DNA of 64,000 nt. Source: Strongyloides papillosus (Eukaryota > Nematoda > Chromadorea > Rhabditida > Strongyloididae). The position numbers were made by a program, and so were the translations under genes. Shown here in pieces: positions 46,277-56,412 of this stretch; positions within the stretch are counted from its first letter, which is position 1; the number at the start of each line of letters is the position of its first letter. The stretch lies in the NCBI GenBank assembly GCA_005656395.1, contig SRSI01000027.1:1-64000 (forward strand), written 5' to 3'. The notes under the pieces are model-generated. The model searched no databases. It had not been told where the DNA came from and saw nothing but the letters and a program-made list of their open reading frames with translations.

Positions 46277-47836
46277 TAGAAAAAAAAAGACAGAAAATGA
46301 TGGTAGGAAAACTGAATTATTAACAAAACAGATCAAATTCCAAAGTGTATCAAATACTTGCGAAGCAACAATTAGTATAGCGCAATGTAAGTTAGATGGC
46401 TTGGAAGAATCTATTGATTTTGGAATGGATTCCTGTGCTTCTTATTGTACAATTCAAACAGAAATTTTCAACAAATTTTCACCAGAATTAAAAGAACAAT
46501 ATAAAAATAATCGAAATGAAGACGTATTATTAACATCTATACATGAGACGACATCTATTACAAATAGTTATATAAATACTTATATAACAATAAGTGGGTG
46601 TCCCAAAATAATAGAAAAAAAGAAAATAAGACTTTTCATTGATCCTAAAAGTAAGCTACCTCTAATCAGTTTTAACTTTATGTGCGACAATGACATTGAT
46701 CAGCGTTGGTTTAGAAAGGAAAATGATTGTTCAAACAAAAGTAACAAAAATTTAATTGGTAAATATGGAATTACTTACTGGAAATTTTCAAAGAAATTTA
46801 AAGAATTTCTGGATGAGGATAAATCAAGAATTCTATGGGATCCATCAATGATAGTTGAAAATAAAATTACTGTTGAATTAAAAGTGAATGATGAGTACAG
46901 CCCGAGAAGAATGCATATAATCCCAGTTCCAATTAATCTACAAAAAGAGGTAAAGGAGATTTTAGATAATGAGGTATCGAGAGGATGGCTTACAAAATTG
47001 AAAGATAATGAGAAAGTTAATAACACAAATTCATTAATTGTAGTAAAACGTGCAGGTAAATCGCTACGTTTATGTTATTCAATGCTACATGTGAATAAGT
47101 TTATTGAAAATTCTATTATAGAATCTTTACCATCAGCTAAAGATCTGTTGTTAGAAAGTAATATTGAACTAATATCACTATTTGATATCCGAAGTGCATA
47201 CAGATCAATATCATTATCAAATAAATCAAAAGAGTTTTGTATAATTGCTACACAATGGGGTCTGTATCGTTCAAATTCTTTAACCTTCGGATGCAAAGCA
47301 AGTCCAAGTTTATTTTACAATGAGATTCGGAAAATTTTAAAAGGTTTAGAATGTTATGTAAAGGTGTATGTAGACGATATAATTAATCATGCCCCTAGAA
47401 ATATTCACGAAGACATAAACATTGAAATATGTAGAAGACTAAGATCGTACAATTTCCGATTAGCTACGGATGAATGTTACATTAATGTCACTTCAGGTAT
47501 CTTTTTAGGAATGAATTTTGATGTTAAGAAAGGCTTGAGTATACCAGCTGAGAGACTAGAAGCGATATTAAATCTACCAAGTCCTTCTAACAACAAAGAA
47601 ATAAAAAGTATTATAGCCAAGCTGAGATTCTATGGAGATAACATACCAGAATTTCCGTTATATGCTCAAAATATTTACAAGATAATTGATAAGAAACCTT
47701 TTGATAAAGAACGAGTAAATCTTGAATTTAAAAGTCTACTAGAGAAAACAGCGAAAGCAATAACCTTGGAATGTATTGATAAATGTTGTATATCTATTAC
47801 AACTGTTGTTGCAGCCAAAGACGAATCATTAGTGTG
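46277..47836 (+). pseudogene. E5 protease and reverse transcriptase
   Basis: About 520 codons in the -1 frame relative to Gag. A protease-like domain at about 46424 has MDSCASYC where DTGA or DSGA is expected. RT follows with LRLCYSMLHVNKFI, LFDIRSAYRSISLS, LTFGCKASPS and YVDDI (47367-47381), then IFLGMNF and IIAKLRFYGDNIPEF. This is Ty3/Gypsy order and style. The catalytic YVDD is intact. The frame is open to the 153-bp insertion at 47837. The 47891 end of the continuous frame lies inside that insertion. Confidence 0.85.
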
Positions 47837-47989
47837 GCATATTTTAATATTATATTTTATATATCTGAATATTATATTATTATATATTTAAATTATTGTG
47901 ATGTCTTAGATTATTTAAAGATAGATTTTTATAATAAAGTTGCCTCTATAAATATCTTTTTATTAGGATACAACAATTAGTTTATATAA
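47837..47989. mobile_element. 153-bp insertion of unknown class in E5
   Basis: AT-rich insertion flanked by TAGTGTG (47830-47836 and 47990-47996). It has no clear inverted repeats. Retroelement coding resumes right after the second copy. Class unknown. Confidence 0.65.
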
Positions 47990-47996
47990 TAGTGTG

Positions 47997-48330
47997 TAAT
48001 TATGAATCAATAAAGAAACCTATAATGGTTGGTGGTAGACAACTACGCACACATGAAAAAAATTATAAAGAAGGTACGAAAATAATTTTGGCTCTGAGAA
48101 AAGCCATTTATAGTAATTTAGAAATATGTTAAAGATATAAAATAATTTGTAAGAGTAACGTGAACGGGTTAGAAAAGAGTAATGGAATAATTTCATTAAC
48201 AGCTTTTAATACACACCAACGGTTATTAGTTGAACTTTCACCATTTCAAATAAAATTTCAATTTACGGATACAAATAAAGATTTAGTTTCTGAGTTTTGT
48301 AACACGAAATTTTCAAGGAGCACAACTGTA
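47997..48330 (+). pseudogene. E5 RT-linked RNase H, catalytic residues lost
   Basis: The frame reads KKPIMVGGRQLRTHEKNY, then a TAA at about 48128, then YKIICKSNVNG, and then LLVELSPFQIKFQF. This corresponds to the middle and end of a Gypsy RNase H (the usual SR.L...E.NY, TDH and RW...L..F.F segments). The E expected after NY and the D of TDH are both replaced, and no TDAS-like first motif is seen upstream. The fold region may persist while catalysis is gone. Confidence 0.65.
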
Positions 48331-49065
48331 ATAGAAGAATCCTACGAAGCGATAGAGATAGCAGAGTTATTACCTTTCAGTTCGTCGGAACTAAAAGAAT
48401 CTTATAAGAATGATAAAGCTGCAAATTTGATATTAGATATGCTCCTTGATGTTAAAACTAAAGAGGAAATAAAAATGAAATTAGCATCAAGTTTTATAAA
48501 ATTTTTAGACACTATTGAATTGGTAAATGAAATAATTTTTATTAATAAAAAATTATTTATTACAAGAGAATTGTCTAGTAAATTAATGTTATTTTTACAT
48601 AAAGAACACGATAATGCGTATGCAATGCAATTGAAGGCAAATAAGTACTATATAGTGGCAGTAAATAATTGTTTGGCTAAAGAAATTTATGAATCTTGCA
48701 ACATTTGTAACAATTTACGTAGAAACAAAACAAGAACAGTAGACAGCTGGCCGAGTACGGATAGTTCACATGAACGTTTTCACGAAGATGTGGGTGAGAT
48801 AAACAAAACAAAATTTCTTTGCATTACAGATGTACACAGTGGTTTTATCATGATTGAAACTTTAAAAACAGAAAAAAGTTTGGAAATCATAAATAAATAT
48901 CGTTCAATATTTAGATTATATGGTAAACCAACTTTGTTAGTAAGTGATAACACCAGATATTTTTGTGCTGACGAAACAATTCAATTTCTTGAGAGTATTA
49001 ACGTCTGTCCTATTTTTGCAATACCGCGTTGTCCTCAAAGCAACGAATATGGTGAAAAAGTATAG
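48331..49065 (+). pseudogene. E5 integrase (zinc-binding and catalytic core)
   Basis: A zinc-binding region HKEHDNA...CNIC is followed by a core with D (48787, HEDVGEI), D (48946, SDNTRYF) and E (49054, NEYGEK). The last two are separated by 35 residues, as in canonical D,D(35)E integrases. The frame stops at 49065 and continues in another frame at 49068, indicating a one-base indel just after the catalytic E. Otherwise the core is intact. Confidence 0.85.
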
Positions 49066-49067
49066 GT

Positions 49068-49925
49068 TTGGTAAAACTGAAGGCACAGAAGTTGATAGAT
49101 AATAGTATGAAGACAACTGAAGCTGTAGAAAAAGCTGCGATCGTATTGCAAGATAGGATCACGAAAAATGATAAAACAGCCAAAGAAATTTTCTTTGGGA
49201 TTGATATAAACATCAAAGATGTCTTGGAAAAACATAACTTTAAACCAAAACCAATGTCAGTTGAATGCTTATTCAAAGTTGATCGTTCCGATAAACAATG
49301 GAGAGCTGAAATTGCTATTGAACAGGTTGGTAGAAATATTTTTAGAATTGGAAGTCAAGACAGAATATTTATTAGAAAATTAAGTTCCATTAACTTTACA
49401 AAAGAGGGGAGAACAGTGAATATTGATAAAATTTGGTGTAAAGATAATGAAGTTATGTCTAATAAATCTACCGAAATGCCTATAAATTGTATGTCAAATA
49501 ATGTAGATGAATCTTGCCAAGTTAGAGAATCATTAGAAAGGAATGATACATTAAATAACTTTAATGAATCTTTACAGTTTAGTAAAACATTAGAGAAAGA
49601 TGATCTTCTCGGGCTAACACACACAATTGAGCAAGAAAATTTAGATTTAAACCAATATTGTATGGAAACAGAAGAAGAATACCAACAATTTATGAAAAAT
49701 GGAGAATTTAGAATAGAATGTGGAATAGATGGTTCAGCTTATCAAGGTGTAGGATCTGCTTTTGTCTTAAAATCTAGTTATTATAATATAAACACAGTAT
49801 CAGAGATGAAAGGAAACAGTAGTGATTCAGCTCAACAAGCTGAAATGACTGCATTAATATTAGCTTTAGAAGAAATACATCTTTTGGCTTATAGTAAAAC
49901 AATTCTAAAAATGAACCAATTTTAA
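49068..49925 (+). pseudogene. E5 integrase C-terminus plus start of a second RNase H
   Basis: The first part continues integrase and gives a GPY/F-like module (KQWRAEIAIEQVGRNIF then IFIRKLSSINF). A polar linker of about 100 residues follows. From about 49715 an RNase H type I domain begins: CGIDGSAYQGVGSAF (D at 49728) and QQAEMTALILALEE (E at 49842). A frameshift near 49905 ends this frame, and the next catalytic motif ATDSD (D at 49933) lies in an adjacent frame. The domain continues after element F at 50971. Confidence 0.78.
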
Positions 49926-50020
49926 TTGCAACTGATAGTGATTTATGTTTTTAAAACAGTAAGGATTTACTTTAAAGAATGGAAAGTAGAGGATTTAAAA
50001 AAGCAAATAATGAAACTCCA

Positions 50021-50968
50021 CACACAAAAAAAATGGGACACACATTTGCGTAAAATGTAATAAATTTGTCCCACCTAATAAAATTTGAATTTTCTTGATT
50101 TTCGATAATTTTAACGCAATTATTTTGTACAAAAAATTAAGACAATAATTAAAATTAGTTTTTATTTTATATTTTATTGTTTTTATTTTAAAACTTAAGT
50201 TATTTTTTACAATACATTTTAAAATACAATATTAGATTTTAACTTTGTATAAGATTATAAATACTTTCATAAGGAGTTTTTATTGGCATATGATAGTATT
50301 TTTTTAAAATGTTCTTCAATTGTTTGAATTGCTATAAATTAGATTTTTATATAAAGTCATACGCATCTGGTATTCAACTTTTTTATACTGTTTTTCAAGA
50401 TCATCTTTAAAAGTCAAACCGATTAAAAGTTTTAAAACATTATACGTTTTCTTCATAGTAAAAAAATTTTTTAAATATTTTAATTTAAATAAGAAAAATA
50501 GCAAGTACTAAGATAATATTTTCAATAAACATTACTTTGTATGGTTAGATAATTATCACTCTTTCTTATTGTTGTTGTAAAATTTCTAAATTTTTTAATT
50601 TACTGGTGTTAATAGGTTGTTTAAAAGAATGATTTTTGTTGAAACGTTAACAACTTTACACGAAATTGACTTCTGATAACTCGCTTCATAATATATTATA
50701 AAAACGAATTAGATTCTAAAATAGGTGTAATATTTTCAAAATTTCTAAGATTAAATAAATGTTTCATTACTTCAAAATACTAAAAGTATATATTTTTGTA
50801 GAAAAACGACCAAATTTATGCGAAAATCTAACATTTTGCTTCATTTAAAACATTTTTGTTGTTGCCTGATATTTTTAAAATTTGAATAAATTTTGACATT
50901 TCAAAGTGGTGGGACATTTTATTGCATTTTATGTAATAATGTCAAAATTTGTCCCATTTTTTTGTGTG
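50021..50968. mobile_element. F: 948-bp non-autonomous TIR element in the second RNase H
   Basis: Ends CACACAAAAAAAATGGGACA and its reverse complement (right end TGTCCCATTTTTTTGTGTG-like) form inverted repeats of about 60 bp, continuing to GTCCCACC. The 2-bp CA at both flanks may be the target duplication. The interior is AT-rich and non-coding. Retroelement coding resumes right after it. Confidence 0.8.
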
Positions 50969-50970
50969 CA

Positions 50971-51131
50971 GCCTTTTTAGAAGAATGGAAAGGTATTTTC
51001 AAGAGATTAAAACAAATAAATGCACATTCATTAAAGTACGAGCACATGCAAGAATTATAATTAACTGTGAAGCTGATACTGCAGCTCGTAAATATGCTTC
51101 TGCTACACAGGTTTTAAAACCACAGATGTAA
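50971..51131 (+). pseudogene. E5 second RNase H, C-terminal part
   Basis: Coding resumes with FLEEWKGIFKRL in one frame, then IKVRAHARIIIN and EADTAARKYA in another. The H (51043) and D (51074) match the last conserved residues of RNase HI-type domains (the .AH.g..N..AD..A pattern). With the D, E and D upstream of element F, the full DEDD set plus histidine is present. Confidence 0.75.
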
Positions 51132-51185
51132 AAGAGCTTAAATACGGATAAAATTAATTAGATTCCAAGTGTTTAGGAGCATAAT

Positions 51186-51422
51186 TTGGTATTAAGAATA
51201 ATGAAAAAAAAAACACATGGCTCCATCGATTTTACCTATAAATATATTTGACACCATACAAAATAATCATTATTAAAACCTTGTAGATTTAGATAAGAAA
51301 AATTGTCAAGGGTAAGTAAGGCTATTTTGTAATGGTTTCTATTATTGATTTATTGTTGTTATAGTTTTTTAATCTACCATAAATTTTCTATAATCATTAA
51401 CCCTTATTATCATGAATTTAAA
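51186..51422 (+). repeat. E5 3' LTR with internal deletion
   Basis: About 237 bp. It matches the start of the 5' LTR up to TTACCTATAA and then jumps to ATATATTTGACACCATAC, matching 44115 onwards. About 320 bp is missing, with a short TATAA match at the junction. Confidence 0.75.
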
Positions 51423-51556
51423 CAAAAATAATTGGTGAAACAATTGATGTTAATCTAAGAAATTCTTTTCCTTTTAAATCAAGATTCATATAAGATATAC
51501 CAGTAAAAATTACTATTGATAAAGGAACTACTTCACCAGAAATTTCAAAACATTTA

Positions 51557-51752
51557 AGTAAAAGATGACGCGTTCCTATGTCATTGTTTTTTATAGTATA
51601 AATAGATGATGTTTCACCTATTCGGTCATTCTCTGGCTGTTATAGGAACCAAGGAGCCGACCTTGGTTTTTTTGTATTGTGCCGTTTTATTTTTTTATGT
51701 GTGTTCGCCAATAAAATAAATCTATTAGCCAATCTACTTATATTTTTTTACT
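51557..51752 (+). promoter_or_regulatory. E4 5' LTR
   Basis: 196 bp, with a TATA-like AGTATAAATAG at about 51597 and clustered AATAAAATAAAT at about 51710 as a poly(A) signal. A short dyad CCAAGGAGCCGACCTTGG lies in the likely R region. Confidence 0.85.
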
Positions 51753-52145
51753 GGGAAAAATAAACTTTGGCAATAGTCAATTATTGGTGGATTTACTAAT
51801 CACTACAACGTTGTTGGAGGTTGCTGTTATCGCTTCTGCTGTGTTTTTGCTTATATTAAATTTGTTTTGGGACGAGTGGAGATCGTCGCTACTGTACTGC
51901 TATTGTCATCGTTTTACTGTTACTGTCGCCGCACTTGTTTATCATCGTTCTTGTAATCATATTTCACTGTCAAAACGGAGAAGTTAAACATTGATATAAT
52001 AGCTTCTGCTCTCAAGACATTAGCACCTGATTGGGAAAAGGATAAAGTTCGTTATATTGCCAGTCAGAATCACAAACTTGCACTTGTACCTGACCGAAGA
52101 AGAACTTTACTATTAAAGAAGCTGATTGAGGAAGAGAACAATCGC
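51753..52145 (+). other. E4 leader
   Basis: The non-LTR leader before gag. From 51957 onwards it is open in the gag frame without any ATG, and its predicted sequence (KTLAPDWEKDKVRYIA, LLLKKLIEEENN) looks coding. A separate chance frame at 51784-51987 starts with TTG and is not supported. Confidence 0.55.
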
Positions 52146-55100
52146 TTGTCATCTACTGTTGAAGCTAGCACTATGAATACTTTAACTTGGATATCAATAC
52201 CTGCCTACAAGGAATCAGATGGGTCAGTTAAAGACTACTTTACCCGACTTGAATTACTATTGGACTATGATGAAGTTACTGAAGATAAGAAAAGGTATAA
52301 AGCTATTCTGTCGAAGATGCCATCTAGTATTATCAAGGAAATCTCCTTCATGTCTACTGAGGAGAAAGAAAAAATTAAGACTGTGGAACAACTAAAAGCC
52401 TATATCGCTAAAAGTATGGGTAATGATATTGTGAGTAGAAATGCTGATATTGAACTTGGTTATATTAAGATAAGAGAAGATAAAAGGTACATTAAGGAGG
52501 ATCTACAGAAAGTCCTGCAATTAATTCAAGCTACTAACGATGGTACACGTAATAACATCATCAAGAGAATGCACAGATTCGTCAAAGACAATATTCGAAA
52601 TCACAAATTGCGGGAGAGGCTTATTAACAAAGAGTACGATCAACCTCAAGAATTAATAGCTGATATGACGAGTACCTGCATGTTCTATGACATTGGTGGA
52701 AGAGATTTTAGACCAAGAACAGAAAGCTCAAAGAAGAGACCTGACACGAAATGTTTCTTCTGTGGAATTAGAGGACATAAAGAAGTTGACTGTAAAAAGA
52801 AAAAAGAACAAGATGCCAGTAAAAAGTTTACTCCAAAGACTTATTACTCATCTTCCAAGAACTCCAACCAACAACAACCTCTACAACCACAATCAACTAA
52901 CTCCTATCATACTAACCGGAATGCGAGAATCACTCAACCTGATGAAGAAAGAGAGGCTTACCGTGAATTTCTGGAAGATCAACTTAGGTTAAATAGTATT
53001 AAAACTATTCGTATAAGAAGAAATGCTACTGATTATGAAGAAAGAAAATCTGCCGATTTGGAAGTTAATATTAATGAAGATGATGATGAAAAAAGTTCTG
53101 TTGAGTTTGAAAACACTGTTGAAAAGTTAACTGAAGATAAGATTTTGCCGTGTGACTACTATGTTACTGCTTATATTGGATGTAGACCATTACATTGCCT
53201 TATTGATAATGGTAGTCATTTATCGTTAGTTAGATACTCTATTGCTAAAGAATATGGATTCTCTAAACCTAATGTGAAACTATTTGCTGGAACTTGTGCT
53301 AATGGTACTGAATTACCTTTAGCTGGTGAAATTAAATTGACATTACAATTGTCATTAGACTACGCTGTGGAATTCCCTTTTGCGGTTACACTAGAAGAAT
53401 CTTTTCCTGACTGTAATTCACATATCGTTCTAGGATCTGATTTTATGAAATATATTAAAGCCACAATTAGATATGCTGATGATAGTTTGATTATTAATAA
53501 TAAAATTGTTAAGTTGACTAGTACCCCGAATATGCCTTTAATTAGAAGAGATAGTTATGACAGACCATGTAGATTAATTTTAAAACAGCCAGATTCACCG
53601 GAAGAATTCCGACAATTGATCTCGTGTAAATACAAGTCATCGATATCAACCGACAAATATGATGTTGGTAAATGTTCATTAATGAAACCTAACATAAAAT
53701 TGAGGAAAAATGAACTACCTTACTTTATTCGCTACACTCCTGCAGTTGGACTACTGGATGAAATTGACAAAGAAGTTGAACAATGGTGTGCTCATGACAT
53801 ATGCACAGAGGATCCTGAAGTTGAATTCATATTTAATATCGTCGCTGCTCTGAAGAAAGACAAATCCCTAAGATTGTGCTTGGATCTTAGACCTTTAAAT
53901 TTTATTATAACGGATATACACTACTATGCACCTAAATTTTCGGAGATTGTACAAAAACTCGCTGGAGCCAGATATTTCAGTAATATTGACCTCACCAATA
54001 GTTTTTTACAACTGGAGATGGAGTCAACGTCACAGAAGAAAATTGGATTTAAAACAAGAAAAGGTTTCTTTCGCATGAAACGTATGCCATATGGACTCAA
54101 AACCAGTCCTGCTCACTTCCAAAAAGCTATTGATATAACAATTAAAGGATTGGATTGCGCTATCGCATATTGTGATGATATAATAATTGGAACTCGTGGT
54201 AACCTCAAATGTCATTTGGAGGATGTGATAAAGACTATGGATCGTATTGCTGCTGCTGGATTTAAAATCAACCTAAAGAAGTCAACCTTTTGTTCTGAAG
54301 AAGTCGTGTTCCTGTCCTACACATTCAATCAACATGGTTACAAACCATGTCTTAAGTCTGTTCAAGCTATTGATCACATCAAACCACCAAAAGACCTTAA
54401 ACAACTTCGTGCATTCTTAGGAAGTATTTCATACTTCCGTAACCATATCCCAGATGCTGCTAGACTTGAAAGCCCCCTCACGGATCTCTTGAAGAAGAAC
54501 TGCAAGTATGTGTGGACCCAACAACACCAATCATCTTTTGAAAAAATTAAATGTATCCTGAAAGAGACACCGTACTTGAAGTTTCCAAATTGGAACCAAC
54601 CATTCTATCTATTTTGCGATGCATCAACTGAAGGTTATGGTGCAGTACTCACCCAACGCGATGAAGATATGGATGGTGATAGTAAAGAAGTTCAAAAAAG
54701 TAAAATCTTGAAAGGAGGTAAATCGTATTTTCCTATTGCTTATTATTCAAAGAAGATAAAACCATATAAAAGAAAATTACCTAGTACTCATCTCGAGTTA
54801 AGAGCTATGTCTGCAGCATTAACTCATTTTTCATCATGGATATTTCTCCAGAAGGTAAATATTCTCACAGACCATAGAACATTAAAGGAGCTTGTAGTTA
54901 AGAATGATGATCCAAGATTATACAAATTCATTTCAAACATCAATTGCTATTCTCCTAACATTATTTGGATACCAGGTGTCTCAAATTCTTTTGCGGATAT
55001 GTTGTCGAGGAGTCATAAAGATGACGAAATTCGCCGTCTGAAAAGAGGGAGGAGAAAGAAGTCAAGTAATGATGATCTTAAAGTTGAAAATGAAACCGTA

Positions 55101-56246
55101 CCTGTTGAATCTCAATTATTTCCACCTGAGAATGTGAAAATGAATAGTTTGATTAACGAAATACCAAACGCCGCTTTAAGACATTTTAAATTAATCTTTT
55201 GTGCCCATGATAAGCATGGCCATCAAGATATGGCAAAGACTTTAAGTATTCTACGTTCAATCACTAAAGAAAAGTGGGAAAATCAAGTTTCTGATGTTAA
55301 GGAGTATATAAAAAATTGTTCGGTATGTTGGCTTAGAAATGAAACTCACAAACACCAACTAGTACCAGAATCTTTCACTTCAAATAAACCTTTTGCTGTG
55401 TTGGCGATGGATCTATTGGGACCACTACCTGGAGGTAATGATGGATATCGTCACATTGTTTCTGCTACCTGTGTATTCAGCAAATTTCTCATTTTGTATC
55501 CAACAAGAACTACTTCAGCACAGGAATTGACAGAAGGATTTTTAACACATGTTTACAATGTGCATGGACTGCCGTTGGTTATTCGTTCGGATAATAGTAC
55601 CAATTTTAGATCAAAATTATTTGGAGATGTTTGTTCACTACTTAGAGTCAAATTGTCAACATGTACGCCGTATCATAAACCTGGGAACACGCATGCAGAA
55701 AGAAGTTTACGTACTACTCAAAGTTTAATTGCCAAATACCTGTTGGAACATTCTGAATCTAATTGGAGCTCTTGTTTGCCAATAATTTCACTATTTTACA
55801 ACAGTTCTGTGAATGCTACAACTCGTTTTCCTCCGTATTATCTTGCTAATGGTAGATTACCTAGACTACCACTTCACCTATTGGACTTAGAACAGTTAAA
55901 GAAAGGATCTGCTTATGATGATAGGAAAATTTTGTTGGAGTTAACTCAGGCACGTGAAGCTGCTCGACAAACTACTATTGATGAAAGATCTAAGAGGAAT
56001 AACACTAAAGATAGAAAACAAAAGACTTGTGTAGATTTGAAGATCGGTGATACTGTCTTGCTTAGGAACTTTGATAGATCTGAGAAATTGGAGCCACTTT
56101 GGGATTCTACTGCTTACTTAATCGTCAACGTTAACGGTGCTAGGATTACTGTGAAACCCAAAGGATCTTCTAGTAGATTGAGAAAGTTAAGGAATGTTCA
56201 TGCTGATGACGTTAAGAAGATTTCTTCTTCAGCAAGGGAGGAGTAA
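52146..56246 (+). CDS. E4 Gag-Pol polyprotein
   Basis: A 1366-codon single frame. 52146 is TTG; the first ATG is at 52173 (MNTLTWISIPAYKESDG). Order: Gag; CCHC knuckle CFFCGIRGHKEVDC (about residue 202); protease-like LIDNGSHLS (about 354, DNG in place of DTG); RT with LRLCLDLRPLN, NIDLTNSFLQ, MPYGLKTSP and YCDDI (about 675); RNase H with LFCDAS (about 825), HLELRAM and ILTDH; integrase with HDKHGHQ...CSVC and a core with D (1089), D (1149) and E (1185), spacing D(35)E. The C-terminal part (LKIGDTVLLRNF) is the end of a GPY/F-type domain, with PLWDSTAY where GPF is usual. Gag and Pol are fused without a frameshift. All polymerase and integrase catalytic residues are present. Confidence 0.95.
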   Translation: MSSTVEASTMNTLTWISIPAYKESDGSVKDYFTRLELLLDYDEVTEDKKRYKAILSKMPSSIIKEISFMSTEEKEKIKTVEQLKAYIAKSMGNDIVSRNADIELGYIKIREDKRYIKEDLQKVLQLIQATNDGTRNNIIKRMHRFVKDNIRNHKLRERLINKEYDQPQELIADMTSTCMFYDIGGRDFRPRTESSKKRPDTKCFFCGIRGHKEVDCKKKKEQDASKKFTPKTYYSSSKNSNQQQPLQPQSTNSYHTNRNARITQPDEEREAYREFLEDQLRLNSIKTIRIRRNATDYEERKSADLEVNINEDDDEKSSVEFENTVEKLTEDKILPCDYYVTAYIGCRPLHCLIDNGSHLSLVRYSIAKEYGFSKPNVKLFAGTCANGTELPLAGEIKLTLQLSLDYAVEFPFAVTLEESFPDCNSHIVLGSDFMKYIKATIRYADDSLIINNKIVKLTSTPNMPLIRRDSYDRPCRLILKQPDSPEEFRQLISCKYKSSISTDKYDVGKCSLMKPNIKLRKNELPYFIRYTPAVGLLDEIDKEVEQWCAHDICTEDPEVEFIFNIVAALKKDKSLRLCLDLRPLNFIITDIHYYAPKFSEIVQKLAGARYFSNIDLTNSFLQLEMESTSQKKIGFKTRKGFFRMKRMPYGLKTSPAHFQKAIDITIKGLDCAIAYCDDIIIGTRGNLKCHLEDVIKTMDRIAAAGFKINLKKSTFCSEEVVFLSYTFNQHGYKPCLKSVQAIDHIKPPKDLKQLRAFLGSISYFRNHIPDAARLESPLTDLLKKNCKYVWTQQHQSSFEKIKCILKETPYLKFPNWNQPFYLFCDASTEGYGAVLTQRDEDMDGDSKEVQKSKILKGGKSYFPIAYYSKKIKPYKRKLPSTHLELRAMSAALTHFSSWIFLQKVNILTDHRTLKELVVKNDDPRLYKFISNINCYSPNIIWIPGVSNSFADMLSRSHKDDEIRRLKRGRRKKSSNDDLKVENETVPVESQLFPPENVKMNSLINEIPNAALRHFKLIFCAHDKHGHQDMAKTLSILRSITKEKWENQVSDVKEYIKNCSVCWLRNETHKHQLVPESFTSNKPFAVLAMDLLGPLPGGNDGYRHIVSATCVFSKFLILYPTRTTSAQELTEGFLTHVYNVHGLPLVIRSDNSTNFRSKLFGDVCSLLRVKLSTCTPYHKPGNTHAERSLRTTQSLIAKYLLEHSESNWSSCLPIISLFYNSSVNATTRFPPYYLANGRLPRLPLHLLDLEQLKKGSAYDDRKILLELTQAREAARQTTIDERSKRNNTKDRKQKTCVDLKIGDTVLLRNFDRSEKLEPLWDSTAYLIVNVNGARITVKPKGSSSRLRKLRNVHADDVKKISSSAREE

Positions 56247-56412
56247 AAGATGACGCGTTCCTATGTCATTGTTTTTTATAGTATAAATAGATGATGTTTC
56301 ACCTATTCGGTCATTCTCTGGCTGTTATAGGAACCAAGGAGCCGACCTTGGTTTTTTTGTATTGTGCCGTTTTATTTTTTTATGTGTGTTCGCCAATAAA
56401 ATAAATCTATTA
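56242..56412 (+). repeat. E4 3' LTR, first part (rest at 57986-58010)
   Basis: No difference from 51557-51727 was seen. It breaks at CTATTA where the MITE inserted, and resumes GCCAATCTACTTATATTT after it. A GGGAGG purine tract lies directly upstream. Confidence 0.93.

Larger units (their letters stand above)
43743..51422 (+). mobile_element. E5: older Ty3/Gypsy element with a second RNase H, broken by three insertions
   Basis: LTRs lie at about 43743-44302 and 51186-51422, both ending TGAATTTAAACA. Over about 145 shared bp they differ at roughly ten positions, so it is older than E1-E4. Coding order is gag, protease, RT, degenerate RNase H, integrase and a second RNase H. Insertions at 44928-46276, 47837-47989 and 50021-50968 split it. 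It lies at the junction between the two copies of the unknown 3-kb unit. The target duplication is not clear. Confidence 0.82.

Noticed and set aside
43743..51422. E5 as a BEL/Pao element
   Set aside because: RT motifs (YVDDI, FLG.NF), the D,D(35)E integrase after RNase H and the GPY/F-like tail fit Ty3/Gypsy. No BEL-specific features were seen.
51784..51987. 67-codon hydrophobic ORF in the E4 leader
   Set aside because: It starts with TTG and lies in the retrotransposon leader. Another frame there looks more coding and runs into gag.
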